In this document: positions 25,286 to 35,233 of the stretch, piece after piece
Layout: each line of letters starts with the position of its first letter
Position numbering within the stretch: position 1 is the first letter of the stretch
Assembly (NCBI GenBank): GCA_030065205.1
Contig: JASJDN010000028.1
Span: 1-35,233 of the forward strand
Length of the DNA: 35,233 nucleotides
Source: Crocosphaera sp.
GTDB lineage: Bacteria > Cyanobacteriota > Cyanobacteriia > Cyanobacteriales > Microcystaceae
Reading direction: 5' to 3'
Translations under genes and position numbers: made by a program
Notes under the pieces: generated by a model
The model's input: the letters and a program-made list of their open reading frames with translations, nothing else
What the model was told of the DNA's origin: nothing
Databases searched by the model: none

Positions 25286-26029
25286 ATGAGTCCGAACCCA
25301 ACCTCCGATCTATCCGCCTTAGAGCAGTTGCAAAAGGAAAAAATCCTTAACCCGGCTGCCCGTGGCCAAGTTACTCAAGATTTGTCAGAAAATATAATCT
25401 TAACTACCGTAGACGATCTCCACAACTGGGCAAGATTGTCTAGTTTATGGCCCTTGTTATACGGAACCGCTTGCTGTTTCATCGAATTTGCCGCACTCAT
25501 CGGCTCTCGCTTCGATTTTGACCGTTTTGGTCTCGTTCCCCGTTCTAGCCCCCGACAAGCGGATTTAATCATCACTGCGGGGACGATTACCATGAAGATG
25601 GCCCCTGCTTTAGTGCGTCTTTATGAAGAAATGCCCGATCCTAAATATGTCATTGCAATGGGTGCTTGTACCATTACCGGGGGAATGTTTAGCAGCGACT
25701 CTACAACCGCCGTTAGAGGTGTGGATAAACTCATTCCGGTGGATGTTTATATTCCTGGTTGTCCTCCCCGTCCCGAAGCCATTTTTGACGCGATTATCAA
25801 ACTGCGGAAGAAAGTGTCTAATGAGACGATTCAGGAACGGGCTACCGTCATGGAACAAACCCACCGTTACTATAGTACCCCTCATAATATGAAAGCGGTG
25901 TCTCCCATTTTGACCGGGAAATATTTGGCTACTCCTACCCGTCAAGCTCCTCCCAAGGAATTGACCGAGGCGATCGGGATGGAAGTTCCCCCCGCTTTAC
26001 TATCCCAGAAACAGAAGGAGGAAGCATAA
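25286..26029 (+). CDS. ndhK: NAD(P)H-quinone oxidoreductase subunit K
   Basis: 247 residues. It carries the terminal [4Fe-4S] cluster N2 that passes electrons to plastoquinone. The cluster cysteines C63, C64 ([14 protein letters not shown]), C128 ([11 protein letters not shown]) and C159 ([11 protein letters not shown]) are all present. The C-terminal 60 residues form the usual cyanobacterial extension ([17 protein letters not shown]). It lies 58 bases after ndhC and is separated by one base from ndhJ. Confidence 0.98.
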   Translation: MSPNPTSDLSALEQLQKEKILNPAARGQVTQDLSENIILTTVDDLHNWARLSSLWPLLYGTACCFIEFAALIGSRFDFDRFGLVPRSSPRQADLIITAGTITMKMAPALVRLYEEMPDPKYVIAMGACTITGGMFSSDSTTAVRGVDKLIPVDVYIPGCPPRPEAIFDAIIKLRKKVSNETIQERATVMEQTHRYYSTPHNMKAVSPILTGKYLATPTRQAPPKELTEAIGMEVPPALLSQKQKEEA

Positions 26030-26030
26030 G

Positions 26031-26564
26031 ATGGTTGACGAAAATACTCCAGAAAATGCCCCAGAAACTGAAGAAACGGCGATCGTAGAAGCAGGTCCAG
26101 TGTCCAGTTGGTTAACGGAAAATGGCTTTGATCACGATCTCCTCGAACCGGATCATTTAGGGATCGAATTAATTAAGGTTTCCCCTGACTTTTTGATCCC
26201 TCTTTCCACTGCATTGTACGCCTACGGGTTCAATTATTTACAATGTCAGGGTGCTTATGATCTCGGACCAGGGAAAGAGTTGGTTAGCTTCTATCATTTG
26301 GTGAAAGTCAGCGATAACTGCGACAAACCTGAAGAAGTTCGTCTCAAGGTCTTTTTACCCAGAGATAACCCCCACGTTCCTTCCGTTTATTGGATCTGGA
26401 AAGCAGCCGATTGGCAAGAACGGGAAAGTTATGATATGTATGGCATTATCTACGATGGTCATCCCGATCTTAAACGCATTTTGATGCCGGAAGATTGGGT
26501 CGGTTGGCCCCTGCGAAAAGATTATGTTTCCCCCGATTTTTATGAGTTACAAGACGCTTATTAA
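26031..26564 (+). CDS. ndhJ: NAD(P)H-quinone oxidoreductase subunit J
   Basis: 177 residues. It belongs to the 30-kDa subunit family of complex I in the hydrophilic arm, beside NdhK and NdhH. The family signature [16 protein letters not shown] (about 124-139) and [20 protein letters not shown] (about 146-165) are visible. The acidic Pro/Glu-rich N-terminus (1-22) is typical in cyanobacteria. AGGAGGAAG in the end of ndhK provides its ribosome site. Last gene of the ndhCKJ unit; a terminator follows. Confidence 0.97.
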   Translation: MVDENTPENAPETEETAIVEAGPVSSWLTENGFDHDLLEPDHLGIELIKVSPDFLIPLSTALYAYGFNYLQCQGAYDLGPGKELVSFYHLVKVSDNCDKPEEVRLKVFLPRDNPHVPSVYWIWKAADWQERESYDMYGIIYDGHPDLKRILMPEDWVGWPLRKDYVSPDFYELQDAY

Positions 26565-26588
26565 AGTTAATGTCTTGTTATCCTTATT

Positions 26589-26625
26589 CCCCTCAACTTT
26601 TGTCAGGTTGGGGGGAATTTTTATT
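26589..26625 (+). terminator. Rho-independent terminator of the ndhCKJ operon
   Basis: CCCCTCAAC (26589-26597) pairs with GTTGGGGGG (26607-26615), with one T-G pair, over a 9-base loop. AATTTTTATT follows. Confidence 0.75.
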
Positions 26626-26680
26626 AAAGTAGCAATATTCTCATACAAAGAGATATTTATCTCGAAACCGATTGTTAACC

Positions 26681-26749
26681 ATGAAGACAGCTAGTCATGG
26701 AGCAAGAATGCTATTCAAAAGATTAGTTGAAGAGTTGACAGAAAATTAG
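26681..26749 (+). CDS. Possible 22-residue micro-ORF between ndhJ and ligA
   Basis: ATG to TAG encodes MKTASHGARMLFKRLVEELT plus two residues. No ribosome site stands out. It lies between two strong terminators, so a short transcript of its own (about 26650-26811) is conceivable, either as a small protein mRNA or a small RNA. The amphipathic helical composition is the only supporting trait. Codon use cannot be judged at this size. Confidence 0.25.
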   Translation: MKTASHGARMLFKRLVEELTEN

Positions 26750-26772
26750 TTACCATAAAAACCAATAAAGAG

Positions 26773-28861
<2,089 letters not shown>

Positions 28862-28925
28862 TCATTCCTAGATTTAGCTTTCGTTAAATCATAATTTATT
28901 TCTCAGTATTATCCAGTAATTAACT

Positions 28926-31900
28926 ATGAATATGATGATCAATAATTGTCAAGTTAGAGAAAAAATCTATGAGAGTTTTCATTCTTTGATTTATCGTGGT
29001 ATTAAAGAAGATGATCAACAACCTGTTATTTTAAAAATTCTTCAAGAAAATTATCCAGATCCCGTAACCTTATCCCAGTTTAAACAGGAACATAAAATAT
29101 TAAGTCAGTTAAATTCTTCTAGGATCATTAAAACCTATGGAATTGATAAATATCAAAATACTTTAGTCATTATTTTAGAAGATTTTGGGGGAATATCTTT
29201 AGATGCTTTATTAAAAAAATGCAGCTTAGATATTGAGTCATTTTTAAATTTTGCTATCAAAATTGTTGAAGGGTTAGAAACTGTTCATAATTCTAATATA
29301 ATCCATAAAGATATTAACCCAACTAATATTATTATTCATCCTATAAGCCAAGAGATCAAACTTATAGATTTTGGGATTTCCACTCAACTCGCTTTAGAAA
29401 ACACCCAAGAATTTAATCCGAATTTAATTGAGGGAACCTTAGCTTATATGTCTCCTGAACAAACAGGGAGAATGAACCGAAAAATTGATTACCATACCGA
29501 CTTTTATTCCTTGGGAGTAACCTTCTATGAAATGTTAACTAAACAACTGCCGTTTATTACGGAAGATCCTTTAGAGTTAGTCCATTTCCATATTGCCAAA
29601 CAAGCAATTTATCCCCACGATATTGATGCTACTATTCCTCCTATAATTTCAGATATTGTTATGAAACTGTTAGCAAAGACTCCTGAAGAACGATATCAAA
29701 GTGCCACAGGAATCAAAACAGACTTAGAACAATGCTTAGACAAATTAAGAGAAAAAAATAAAATAAAAAGCTTCTCTTTAGGAAGATATGATGTTTCTGA
29801 TAAGTTTCAGATTCCGCAAAAACTCTATGGTAGAGAAAAAGAAATAGAGACTTTAATTAATACTTTTGCAACCGTAACAAAAGGACACAATGCTATGGTG
29901 TTGGTGTCTGGATATGCTGGAATTGGTAAATCGGTTTTAATTCGTGAAATTTATCCCTGTGTTACTCAAAAAAAAGGGTATTTTATTTCTGGAAAATTTG
30001 AGCAATTTCAGCGAAATGTCCCTTATGCAGCTATCATACAATCTTGTCAAGAATTGGTCAATCAATTATTAACAGAATCTGATCAAAATATTAATCGATG
30101 GCGCAAAAGATTATTAACAGCTTTAGGGGTTAATGGACAGGTTATTATTGATGTTATTCCTGAGGTCGAACAAATTATTGGTCTTCAACCTGATGTGGTT
30201 TCTTTAGAACCGAAAGAAGCACAAAATCGTTTTAATTTAGTGTTTCAAAACTTCTTAAAAGTATTTACTAAAGGACAACATCCTTTAGTGATATTTTTAG
30301 ATGATTTACAATGGTCTGATACGGCTTCATTACAATTGATACAGTCATTAATTACGACATTAGATGACCAATCTTTATTAATTATTGGTGCCTACAGAGA
30401 TAATGAGGTTGATTTAGCACACCCTTTAAAATTAATGTTAAATGATATCCATAATCAAGGGGTAATTATTGAAGAAATTTTACTTGATAATTTGGATATT
30501 TCTCATATTCAAGTATTAATCAGAGAAACCATTAATCTAGAAGAAAAAAATTGTAACAAATTAGCCAAATTACTAAAAACAAAAACCAATGGTAATCCCT
30601 TTTTTATAAGAGAATTTTTATATTCCCTGTATGAGAATAAAATTCTAGCGTTTGATAATCTAAAAAAACAATGGGACTATAACGAAGATAGAATTAAAGC
30701 TTTACAAATCACTGAAAATGTTGTTGATTTAATGGCTACTAATATTAAAACTACCCCAAAAGAAATACAGGAAACTTTAAAAATAGCAGCCTGTATTGGT
30801 AGCAAATTTGACTTAACCACCTTAGCAATGGTTAGTCATAACTCAAAAATTCAAACAGCTAATAACCTTGTAAAAGCTTTAGAAAAAGGCTTCATTTTAC
30901 CCCTCAATAATCAATACAAACTTATTCATAATTACCAAAGGGATCAAGAAATCCCCAACTCATTAAAAATCACCTATCAATTTGCTCATGATCGCGTACA
31001 ACAGGCAGCTTATTCCTTACTATCTCGGCAAAAACAAGAAGAAATACACTTAGGGATAGGAAAATTTTTATTAAATAACATACCTAAAAGGAAACAAGAA
31101 GAAAAAATATTTGATATCGTCAACCAAATTAACATTGCTTCTAAGCTGATCAAAGATCCCCTAGAATATGAACAACTTTCTAGGTTAAATTTAATTGCTG
31201 GCAAAAAAGCAAAAGCATCCGCAGCTTATGAAGTATCTTTAAATTACTTACAATTTGCTATTAGGTTTTTAGACAAAAATAAAGTTTGGGAAACTCAATA
31301 TCAATTTTCTTTAGAACTTCATTTAGAAGCAGCAGAGTCAGCTTCCTTAACAGGTAACTTTGAAGTCATGGAAGTCTTGATCAAAACGATAATAGAATAC
31401 AGTAAATTTCTTCTAGATACAGTTAAAGCATACGAAATAAAAATTAAAGCCTATACATCTCAGAATAATTTACTAGAAGCCATCAATTTATCTTTATCGA
31501 CTTTAGCTTTATTAGGCATTATTATTCCTAAAAATCCTACCGTTTCAGAAATTGAAAACGCTTTAGAGGAAACTAATAAATTACTACAAAATACCGTTAT
31601 TAAGGACTTAGTTAACTTACCCCTAATAACTGATAATAAAGCCATCGCTTCTTTGCGAATTTTAATTACTATGAGTATGGCCGCATTTTTGGCTAGTCCT
31701 CGACTTTTTATTATAATTGTTACCCAACAAATTAAGTTATGTTTAACCTATGGTAATTCGCCTGAAGCTTGTGTTACTTATGCTTTTTATGGTGAACTTT
31801 TATGCCAAATTACTGAAAATTTTGATGAAGGTTATGAATTTGGAAAACTCGCGTTATCCTTATTATCAAAACTTCAAGCTAAAAGATTAGAAGCACAAAC

Positions 31901-34343
31901 TTCTTTTATTGTTATTTTATCCATTAGACATTGGAAGGAACCGATAAAAGAACTTTTAAATCCTTTACGTCTAGGCTATGAAAAAGGATTAGAAACGGGC
32001 AATATTGAATATGCAATGTGGAATGCTCAACTCTATTGTAATTACCTGTTTGCTACAGGAAAAGCATTAAATGACGTTAAAAATGAATTGAAAAAATATA
32101 TCCAAGCTGCCAAAAAAATGCAGAGTAAGAATAGTCTCTATTTTTTGGCAATGAATTATCAACTGGTACTTAATTTACAGAATGAGTGTGAATTTCCTTG
32201 TCGTTTAGTGGGTGAAGCATTTGATGAAGATCAGATGCTTCCATTGTATAATAAAAGTCACTATAATCTAGCTTTATTTCATATTTATACTCATAAAACA
32301 ACCATTTGTTACCTACTAGGTGAGTTGGAAAAAGCCTTAGAATATGCTCAAGAAGGAGAGAAATATATAGGAGAGATGTTGACTGCAGGATCACCAAAAT
32401 TTCTTTTTTACTCTTGTTTAACCCATTTAGGCATTTATGATCAAAAATCGAAAACCGAACAACTCAATATTATTAATAAAGTAACCAATCATCAAATAAA
32501 AATGAAACTTTTAGCAACCCATAATCCTGACCATTATTTAGGTAAGTTTTATTTAATTGAAGCAGAATTATATCGTATATTAGGTGATGATAAAAATGCT
32601 AGAGAGTCTTACGATCAAGCTATAATATACTTTGAAAAAAACAATTATATTCATGAAAAAGCAATTGCTTACGAATTAGCTGCTAAATTTTATGTCAATA
32701 AAAAACATACCCATATTGCTTATTATTATTTACAAGACGCTCACTACTATTATAAAATTTGGGGAGCGACAGCCAAAGTAAACCAGTTAGAAGAACGCTA
32801 TCCCCAATTATTGACAAAAGATGATTATTTGCCCAAAACATTACAAGCAAAAACTACAGGAAAAACTTTATCAAAAGAATTAGATTTTAAGAGCATTTTA
32901 AAAGCATCTCAAGTAATTTCTGGAGAAATCATTCTCAAAAAATTATTAGAAAAACTGATGAAAACGATTATTGAAAATGCGGGCGCACAAAAAGGATTTT
33001 TATTATTAGAGAATAACAATAATTGGTTTATTGAAGCAGAAGGTAATGTTGAGAAGAAACACCTCACTACATTACAATCAATTCCCCTAAACTACTCTCA
33101 AGAAAATAACGATGATATTAAACTATCAATTCCTATTATTAATTATGTTGCCCATACCCAAGAAAGTATTGTTTTAAATCATGCAACTCAAGAAGGTAAA
33201 TTTACACAAACATCTTATATTATTAAAAATCAACCTAAATCAATTCTTTGTACCCCAATTATTAATCAAGGAAAACTTAACGGAATTATCTACTTAGAAA
33301 ATAACTTAACCACGGATGCTTTTACCCCAAAAAGAATAGAAATTGTCAAAATTTTGTCGAGTTCTGCTGCTATTTCTATTGAAAATTCTCGACTTTATGA
33401 ACAACTAGAAGATTATAGTAAAACCCTAGAAAAGAAAGTCCAATCAAGAACCCAAGAACTCCAGGATAAAAATCAGCAACTCAATGTAACTTTAGCTAAA
33501 CTAAAAGCAACTCAAAATCAAATTATTGCCCAAGAAAAATTAGCTTCTCTTGGAGCATTAACGGCTGGAATTGCCCACGAAATCAAAAATCCTCTCAACT
33601 TTGTCAATAACTTTGCAGAGATTTGTGTCGAATTAACAGAAGAATTACAGGAAGAAATAGATACTCAAAAAGATAAATTAGATCAAGAAACAACCGATTA
33701 TATTGAAGAAATTTTAGACGATATTAAACAAAATTCTCAGAAGATTCATGAACACGGACAACGGGCCGATAAAATTGTTCATGGAATGTTAATGCACTCT
33801 AAAGGAAAACCAGGACAACGACAACTCACCGACCTCAATAATTTATTAGCTGAGTCCGTTAATTTAGCCTATCACGGAATGCGGGTTAAAGAGCCATCTT
33901 TTAAAATAAAAATCGACACTTACTATGATAATAATCTCCCAGAGATTAACATTGTTCCCCAAGATATCAGTCGAGTTTTTCTGAATGCGATTAACAATGC
34001 TTGCTATGCGGTGCATGAAAAAAGTAAATTAGTTAAGGACAATTTTACACCGACGTTAATAATAACAACAACAGCTAAAAATGAAGAAATAGAAATCATA
34101 ATTCAGGACAACGGAAAAGGCATTCCTCAAGCCATTATTGATAAAGTTTTTAATCCCTTTTTTACCACTAAACCCACTGGACAGGGAACGGGTTTAGGAT
34201 TATCCATTAGCTATGATATCATTGTCCAAGGACATCAAGGACAACTATTGATAGATAGTCAAGAAAACGAGTACACGGAACTAAAAATTATTTTACCTAT
34301 AACAAATGTTACGGAAAAGAATCTATCTCAACAACAGAATTAG
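28926..34343 (+). CDS. Ser/Thr kinase-AAA ATPase-GAF-histidine kinase hybrid
   Basis: 1805 residues. The N-terminal eukaryotic-type kinase (about 8-275) has VILKILQENY (lysine), IIHKDINPTN (HKD in place of HRD), IDFGIS and the MSPEQTGR activation segment. An AAA_16/STAND-type ATPase follows, with Walker A GYAGIGKS (K335) and Walker B-like LVIFLDDLQWSD. A long helical TPR-like region (about 700-1300) precedes a GAF domain (about 1325-1485). A coiled coil (1487-1535) leads into HisKA with H1551 (AGIAHEIKNPLNF) and HATPase_c (NNACYAV, DNGKGIP, GTGLGLSISYDI). No response regulator is adjacent. This architecture is known in cyanobacteria and other large-genome bacteria, but signals and partners are unknown. 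It is convergent with the crp gene, with stops overlapping by four bases. Confidence 0.93.
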   Translation: MNMMINNCQVREKIYESFHSLIYRGIKEDDQQPVILKILQENYPDPVTLSQFKQEHKILSQLNSSRIIKTYGIDKYQNTLVIILEDFGGISLDALLKKCSLDIESFLNFAIKIVEGLETVHNSNIIHKDINPTNIIIHPISQEIKLIDFGISTQLALENTQEFNPNLIEGTLAYMSPEQTGRMNRKIDYHTDFYSLGVTFYEMLTKQLPFITEDPLELVHFHIAKQAIYPHDIDATIPPIISDIVMKLLAKTPEERYQSATGIKTDLEQCLDKLREKNKIKSFSLGRYDVSDKFQIPQKLYGREKEIETLINTFATVTKGHNAMVLVSGYAGIGKSVLIREIYPCVTQKKGYFISGKFEQFQRNVPYAAIIQSCQELVNQLLTESDQNINRWRKRLLTALGVNGQVIIDVIPEVEQIIGLQPDVVSLEPKEAQNRFNLVFQNFLKVFTKGQHPLVIFLDDLQWSDTASLQLIQSLITTLDDQSLLIIGAYRDNEVDLAHPLKLMLNDIHNQGVIIEEILLDNLDISHIQVLIRETINLEEKNCNKLAKLLKTKTNGNPFFIREFLYSLYENKILAFDNLKKQWDYNEDRIKALQITENVVDLMATNIKTTPKEIQETLKIAACIGSKFDLTTLAMVSHNSKIQTANNLVKALEKGFILPLNNQYKLIHNYQRDQEIPNSLKITYQFAHDRVQQAAYSLLSRQKQEEIHLGIGKFLLNNIPKRKQEEKIFDIVNQINIASKLIKDPLEYEQLSRLNLIAGKKAKASAAYEVSLNYLQFAIRFLDKNKVWETQYQFSLELHLEAAESASLTGNFEVMEVLIKTIIEYSKFLLDTVKAYEIKIKAYTSQNNLLEAINLSLSTLALLGIIIPKNPTVSEIENALEETNKLLQNTVIKDLVNLPLITDNKAIASLRILITMSMAAFLASPRLFIIIVTQQIKLCLTYGNSPEACVTYAFYGELLCQITENFDEGYEFGKLALSLLSKLQAKRLEAQTSFIVILSIRHWKEPIKELLNPLRLGYEKGLETGNIEYAMWNAQLYCNYLFATGKALNDVKNELKKYIQAAKKMQSKNSLYFLAMNYQLVLNLQNECEFPCRLVGEAFDEDQMLPLYNKSHYNLALFHIYTHKTTICYLLGELEKALEYAQEGEKYIGEMLTAGSPKFLFYSCLTHLGIYDQKSKTEQLNIINKVTNHQIKMKLLATHNPDHYLGKFYLIEAELYRILGDDKNARESYDQAIIYFEKNNYIHEKAIAYELAAKFYVNKKHTHIAYYYLQDAHYYYKIWGATAKVNQLEERYPQLLTKDDYLPKTLQAKTTGKTLSKELDFKSILKASQVISGEIILKKLLEKLMKTIIENAGAQKGFLLLENNNNWFIEAEGNVEKKHLTTLQSIPLNYSQENNDDIKLSIPIINYVAHTQESIVLNHATQEGKFTQTSYIIKNQPKSILCTPIINQGKLNGIIYLENNLTTDAFTPKRIEIVKILSSSAAISIENSRLYEQLEDYSKTLEKKVQSRTQELQDKNQQLNVTLAKLKATQNQIIAQEKLASLGALTAGIAHEIKNPLNFVNNFAEICVELTEELQEEIDTQKDKLDQETTDYIEEILDDIKQNSQKIHEHGQRADKIVHGMLMHSKGKPGQRQLTDLNNLLAESVNLAYHGMRVKEPSFKIKIDTYYDNNLPEINIVPQDISRVFLNAINNACYAVHEKSKLVKDNFTPTLIITTTAKNEEIEIIIQDNGKGIPQAIIDKVFNPFFTTKPTGQGTGLGLSISYDIIVQGHQGQLLIDSQENEYTELKIILPITNVTEKNLSQQQN

Positions 34344-34981
34344 TTAAACATCAGATTAGATTTAACATAAGGCTCACATTTAGCAGCAGTAATAATAATA
34401 TGGCGATCGCTGTCAAAACTCAACCATCCTTGACGTTGAAATTCTCCTAATAAACGAGTTACTGTTACCCGAGTGGTTCCGATAGTCCCGGCTAAATTTT
34501 GATGAGTTAAACGGACTTTAATGCGGGTTCCTGCTTCGGTGGTTTCCCCTAATTCTTGTTGTAGTAAACATAATAATTGTTGGAGACGATCTTCCACTCG
34601 TTTTAATCCGGCGATAGCTAATAATGCCTCTGTTTGACGCATTCGACGGGCTAATTGTTGAAAAGCCATTTGACTCAACTCAGTAGAGTTAGTCACATCG
34701 TCTAAAGAATGCCACTTTAAATAAAGATCCGATAACCCTTTAACTTGATAAGAGTTTATATAAGTTAAGCAAGAACCAAAAAAAGTTCCAGGTTGGGCCC
34801 AACCTAATAAAATTTCTTCTCCTTGGGGAGATAGTTGACTTAATTGAGCAATACCACGATAAACTTGCCAAATTCCCTCTGTTACTAAGGGAATTGTTTC
34901 GCTTCGTTCATAAAAGTGCAGTCGCCCTCCCTCCGTATCTTCAAGGGACAGAGGGTGTATTGGGTTATGGGCTAGTAGCAT
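34340..34981 (-). CDS. Crp/Fnr-family transcriptional regulator
   Basis: 213 residues. The N-terminal effector domain (about 15-120) is a degenerate cyclic-nucleotide fold (YRGIAQLSQLSPQGEEILLGWAQPGTFFG), without the arginine-serine pocket motif expected for cAMP binding. The dimer helix lies at 110-145. The C-terminal winged helix-turn-helix is HQNLAGTIGTTRVTVTRLLG (about 167-186), closely similar in the recognition helix to NtcA, but the N-terminus is not NtcA. It therefore may bind NtcA/Crp-like sites but sense another signal. It is convergent with the hybrid kinase. Its promoter faces the structured element at 35106. Confidence 0.88.
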   Translation of the reverse strand: MLLAHNPIHPLSLEDTEGGRLHFYERSETIPLVTEGIWQVYRGIAQLSQLSPQGEEILLGWAQPGTFFGSCLTYINSYQVKGLSDLYLKWHSLDDVTNSTELSQMAFQQLARRMRQTEALLAIAGLKRVEDRLQQLLCLLQQELGETTEAGTRIKVRLTHQNLAGTIGTTRVTVTRLLGEFQRQGWLSFDSDRHIIITAAKCEPYVKSNLMFN

Positions 34982-35105
34982 CTTAATTTAGTTTTCTCAC
35001 TGTTAAACGACAATACTTTACGAATTAGTCTAAAAGATCAAGGTAAACATTAGGTAATCATCAGATTAAAAGATTTAAGACCACCGAACCAACTTTACCC
35101 CAAAT

Positions 35106-35156
35106 GTCGGGAGAAAGCCTCGGACAAGGAACGAAGTCCGCAGGATGAATCCCGAC
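35106..35156. other. Structured palindromic element of unknown function
   Basis: A two-tier stem: GTCGGGA (35106-35112) pairs with TCCCGAC (35150-35156). Inside, CCTCGGAC (35118-35125) pairs with GTCCG-C-AGG (35136-35144) with one bulged C. The loop is AAGGAACGAA. It could be a transcribed RNA structure, a transposon-end hairpin, or a repeat. It does not fit any riboswitch that I can recall. Confidence 0.4.
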
Positions 35157-35192
35157 CAATAAATAAAACACACAGCACTTCTTTTTCTGTGC

Positions 35193-35198
35193 TACAAT
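35193..35198 (+). promoter_or_regulatory. -10 box of a gene starting beyond the window
   Basis: TACAAT lies directly after a small hairpin (AGCAC-TTCTTTTTCT-GTGCT). No -35 consensus is at the right distance. The downstream gene is not visible; the 252-base region 34982-35233 holds no coding sequence that I can support. Confidence 0.3.
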
Positions 35199-35233
35199 AG
35201 TTTGCGTAGTAGGTCGATGACGTAAGATGTTTA

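Noticed and set aside
25610..25945. Minus-strand and alternate-frame ORFs inside ndhK
   Set aside because: They are shadows of the ndhK reading frame, whose cluster cysteines and conservation are unmistakable.
34340..34981. Naming the Crp/Fnr regulator NtcA
   Set aside because: The recognition helix is NtcA-like, but the N-terminal effector domain and protein start differ clearly from NtcA.

Overview
The window is a piece of a cyanobacterial chromosome. Plant-type carotenoid genes (pds, crtB), the photosystem II repair factor Psb32, a carboxysomal-type carbonic anhydrase next to a CO2-hydration subunit, and the ndhC-ndhK-ndhJ operon all point to this. So do at least nine copies of the cyanobacterial HIP1 octamer GCGATCGC (for example near 7443, 7847, 14402, 18440 and 27920). 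The AT-rich coding style and the many short interspersed repeats suggest a unicellular Crocosphaera/Cyanothece-like organism, but that genus-level guess is inference only.

Layout. Bases 1-254 are a near-perfect fold-back palindrome that interrupts the 5' part of an ftsH gene (112-815, minus); it is probably a snap-back artefact at the contig end. A MITE-like repeat and an IS200/IS605-type tnpB element with hairpins at both ends follow (1170-2474). Next come pds and crtB (2597-5096), a repeat mosaic (5097-5395), and a minus-strand block: psb32-cobH, a YtxH/DUF948 envelope-protein pair, a decayed substrate-binding-protein gene, and a TPR protein. The 573-base gap at 9018-9590 holds a well-formed small RNA gene (promoter, about 79-nt transcript, terminator) and two repeat elements. 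Carbon-concentrating genes ccaA and cupB and then polA follow on the minus strand.

From 15182 onward most genes are on the plus strand: an overlooked 53-residue protein, a mannose-1-phosphate guanylyltransferase, an ABC1/UbiB kinase-like protein, a 60-residue conserved protein and an orphan TaqI-like adenine methyltransferase. After an FMN reductase and an alpha/beta hydrolase comes a compact restriction-modification island (21544-24741): a beta-class methyltransferase with an unusually large zinc-ribbon-containing N-terminal region, a divergent near-leaderless XRE controller with palindromic operators, and an overlapping HNH nuclease. The ndhCKJ operon, ligA, an 1805-residue Ser/Thr kinase-AAA-GAF-histidine kinase hybrid and a convergent Crp/Fnr regulator complete the window.

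Functionally, the core genes serve carotenoid synthesis, photosystem II maintenance, inorganic carbon uptake (ccaA, cupB; NDH-1 core subunits NdhC/K/J) and DNA replication/repair (polA, ligA). The accessory layer consists of the tnpB element, two MITE families that appear to share termini, the methyltransferases and the restriction-modification island. The strongest candidates for something undescribed are the restriction-modification island with its fused methyltransferase, the small RNA at 9199-9277, and the MITE whose end abuts the polA start codon.
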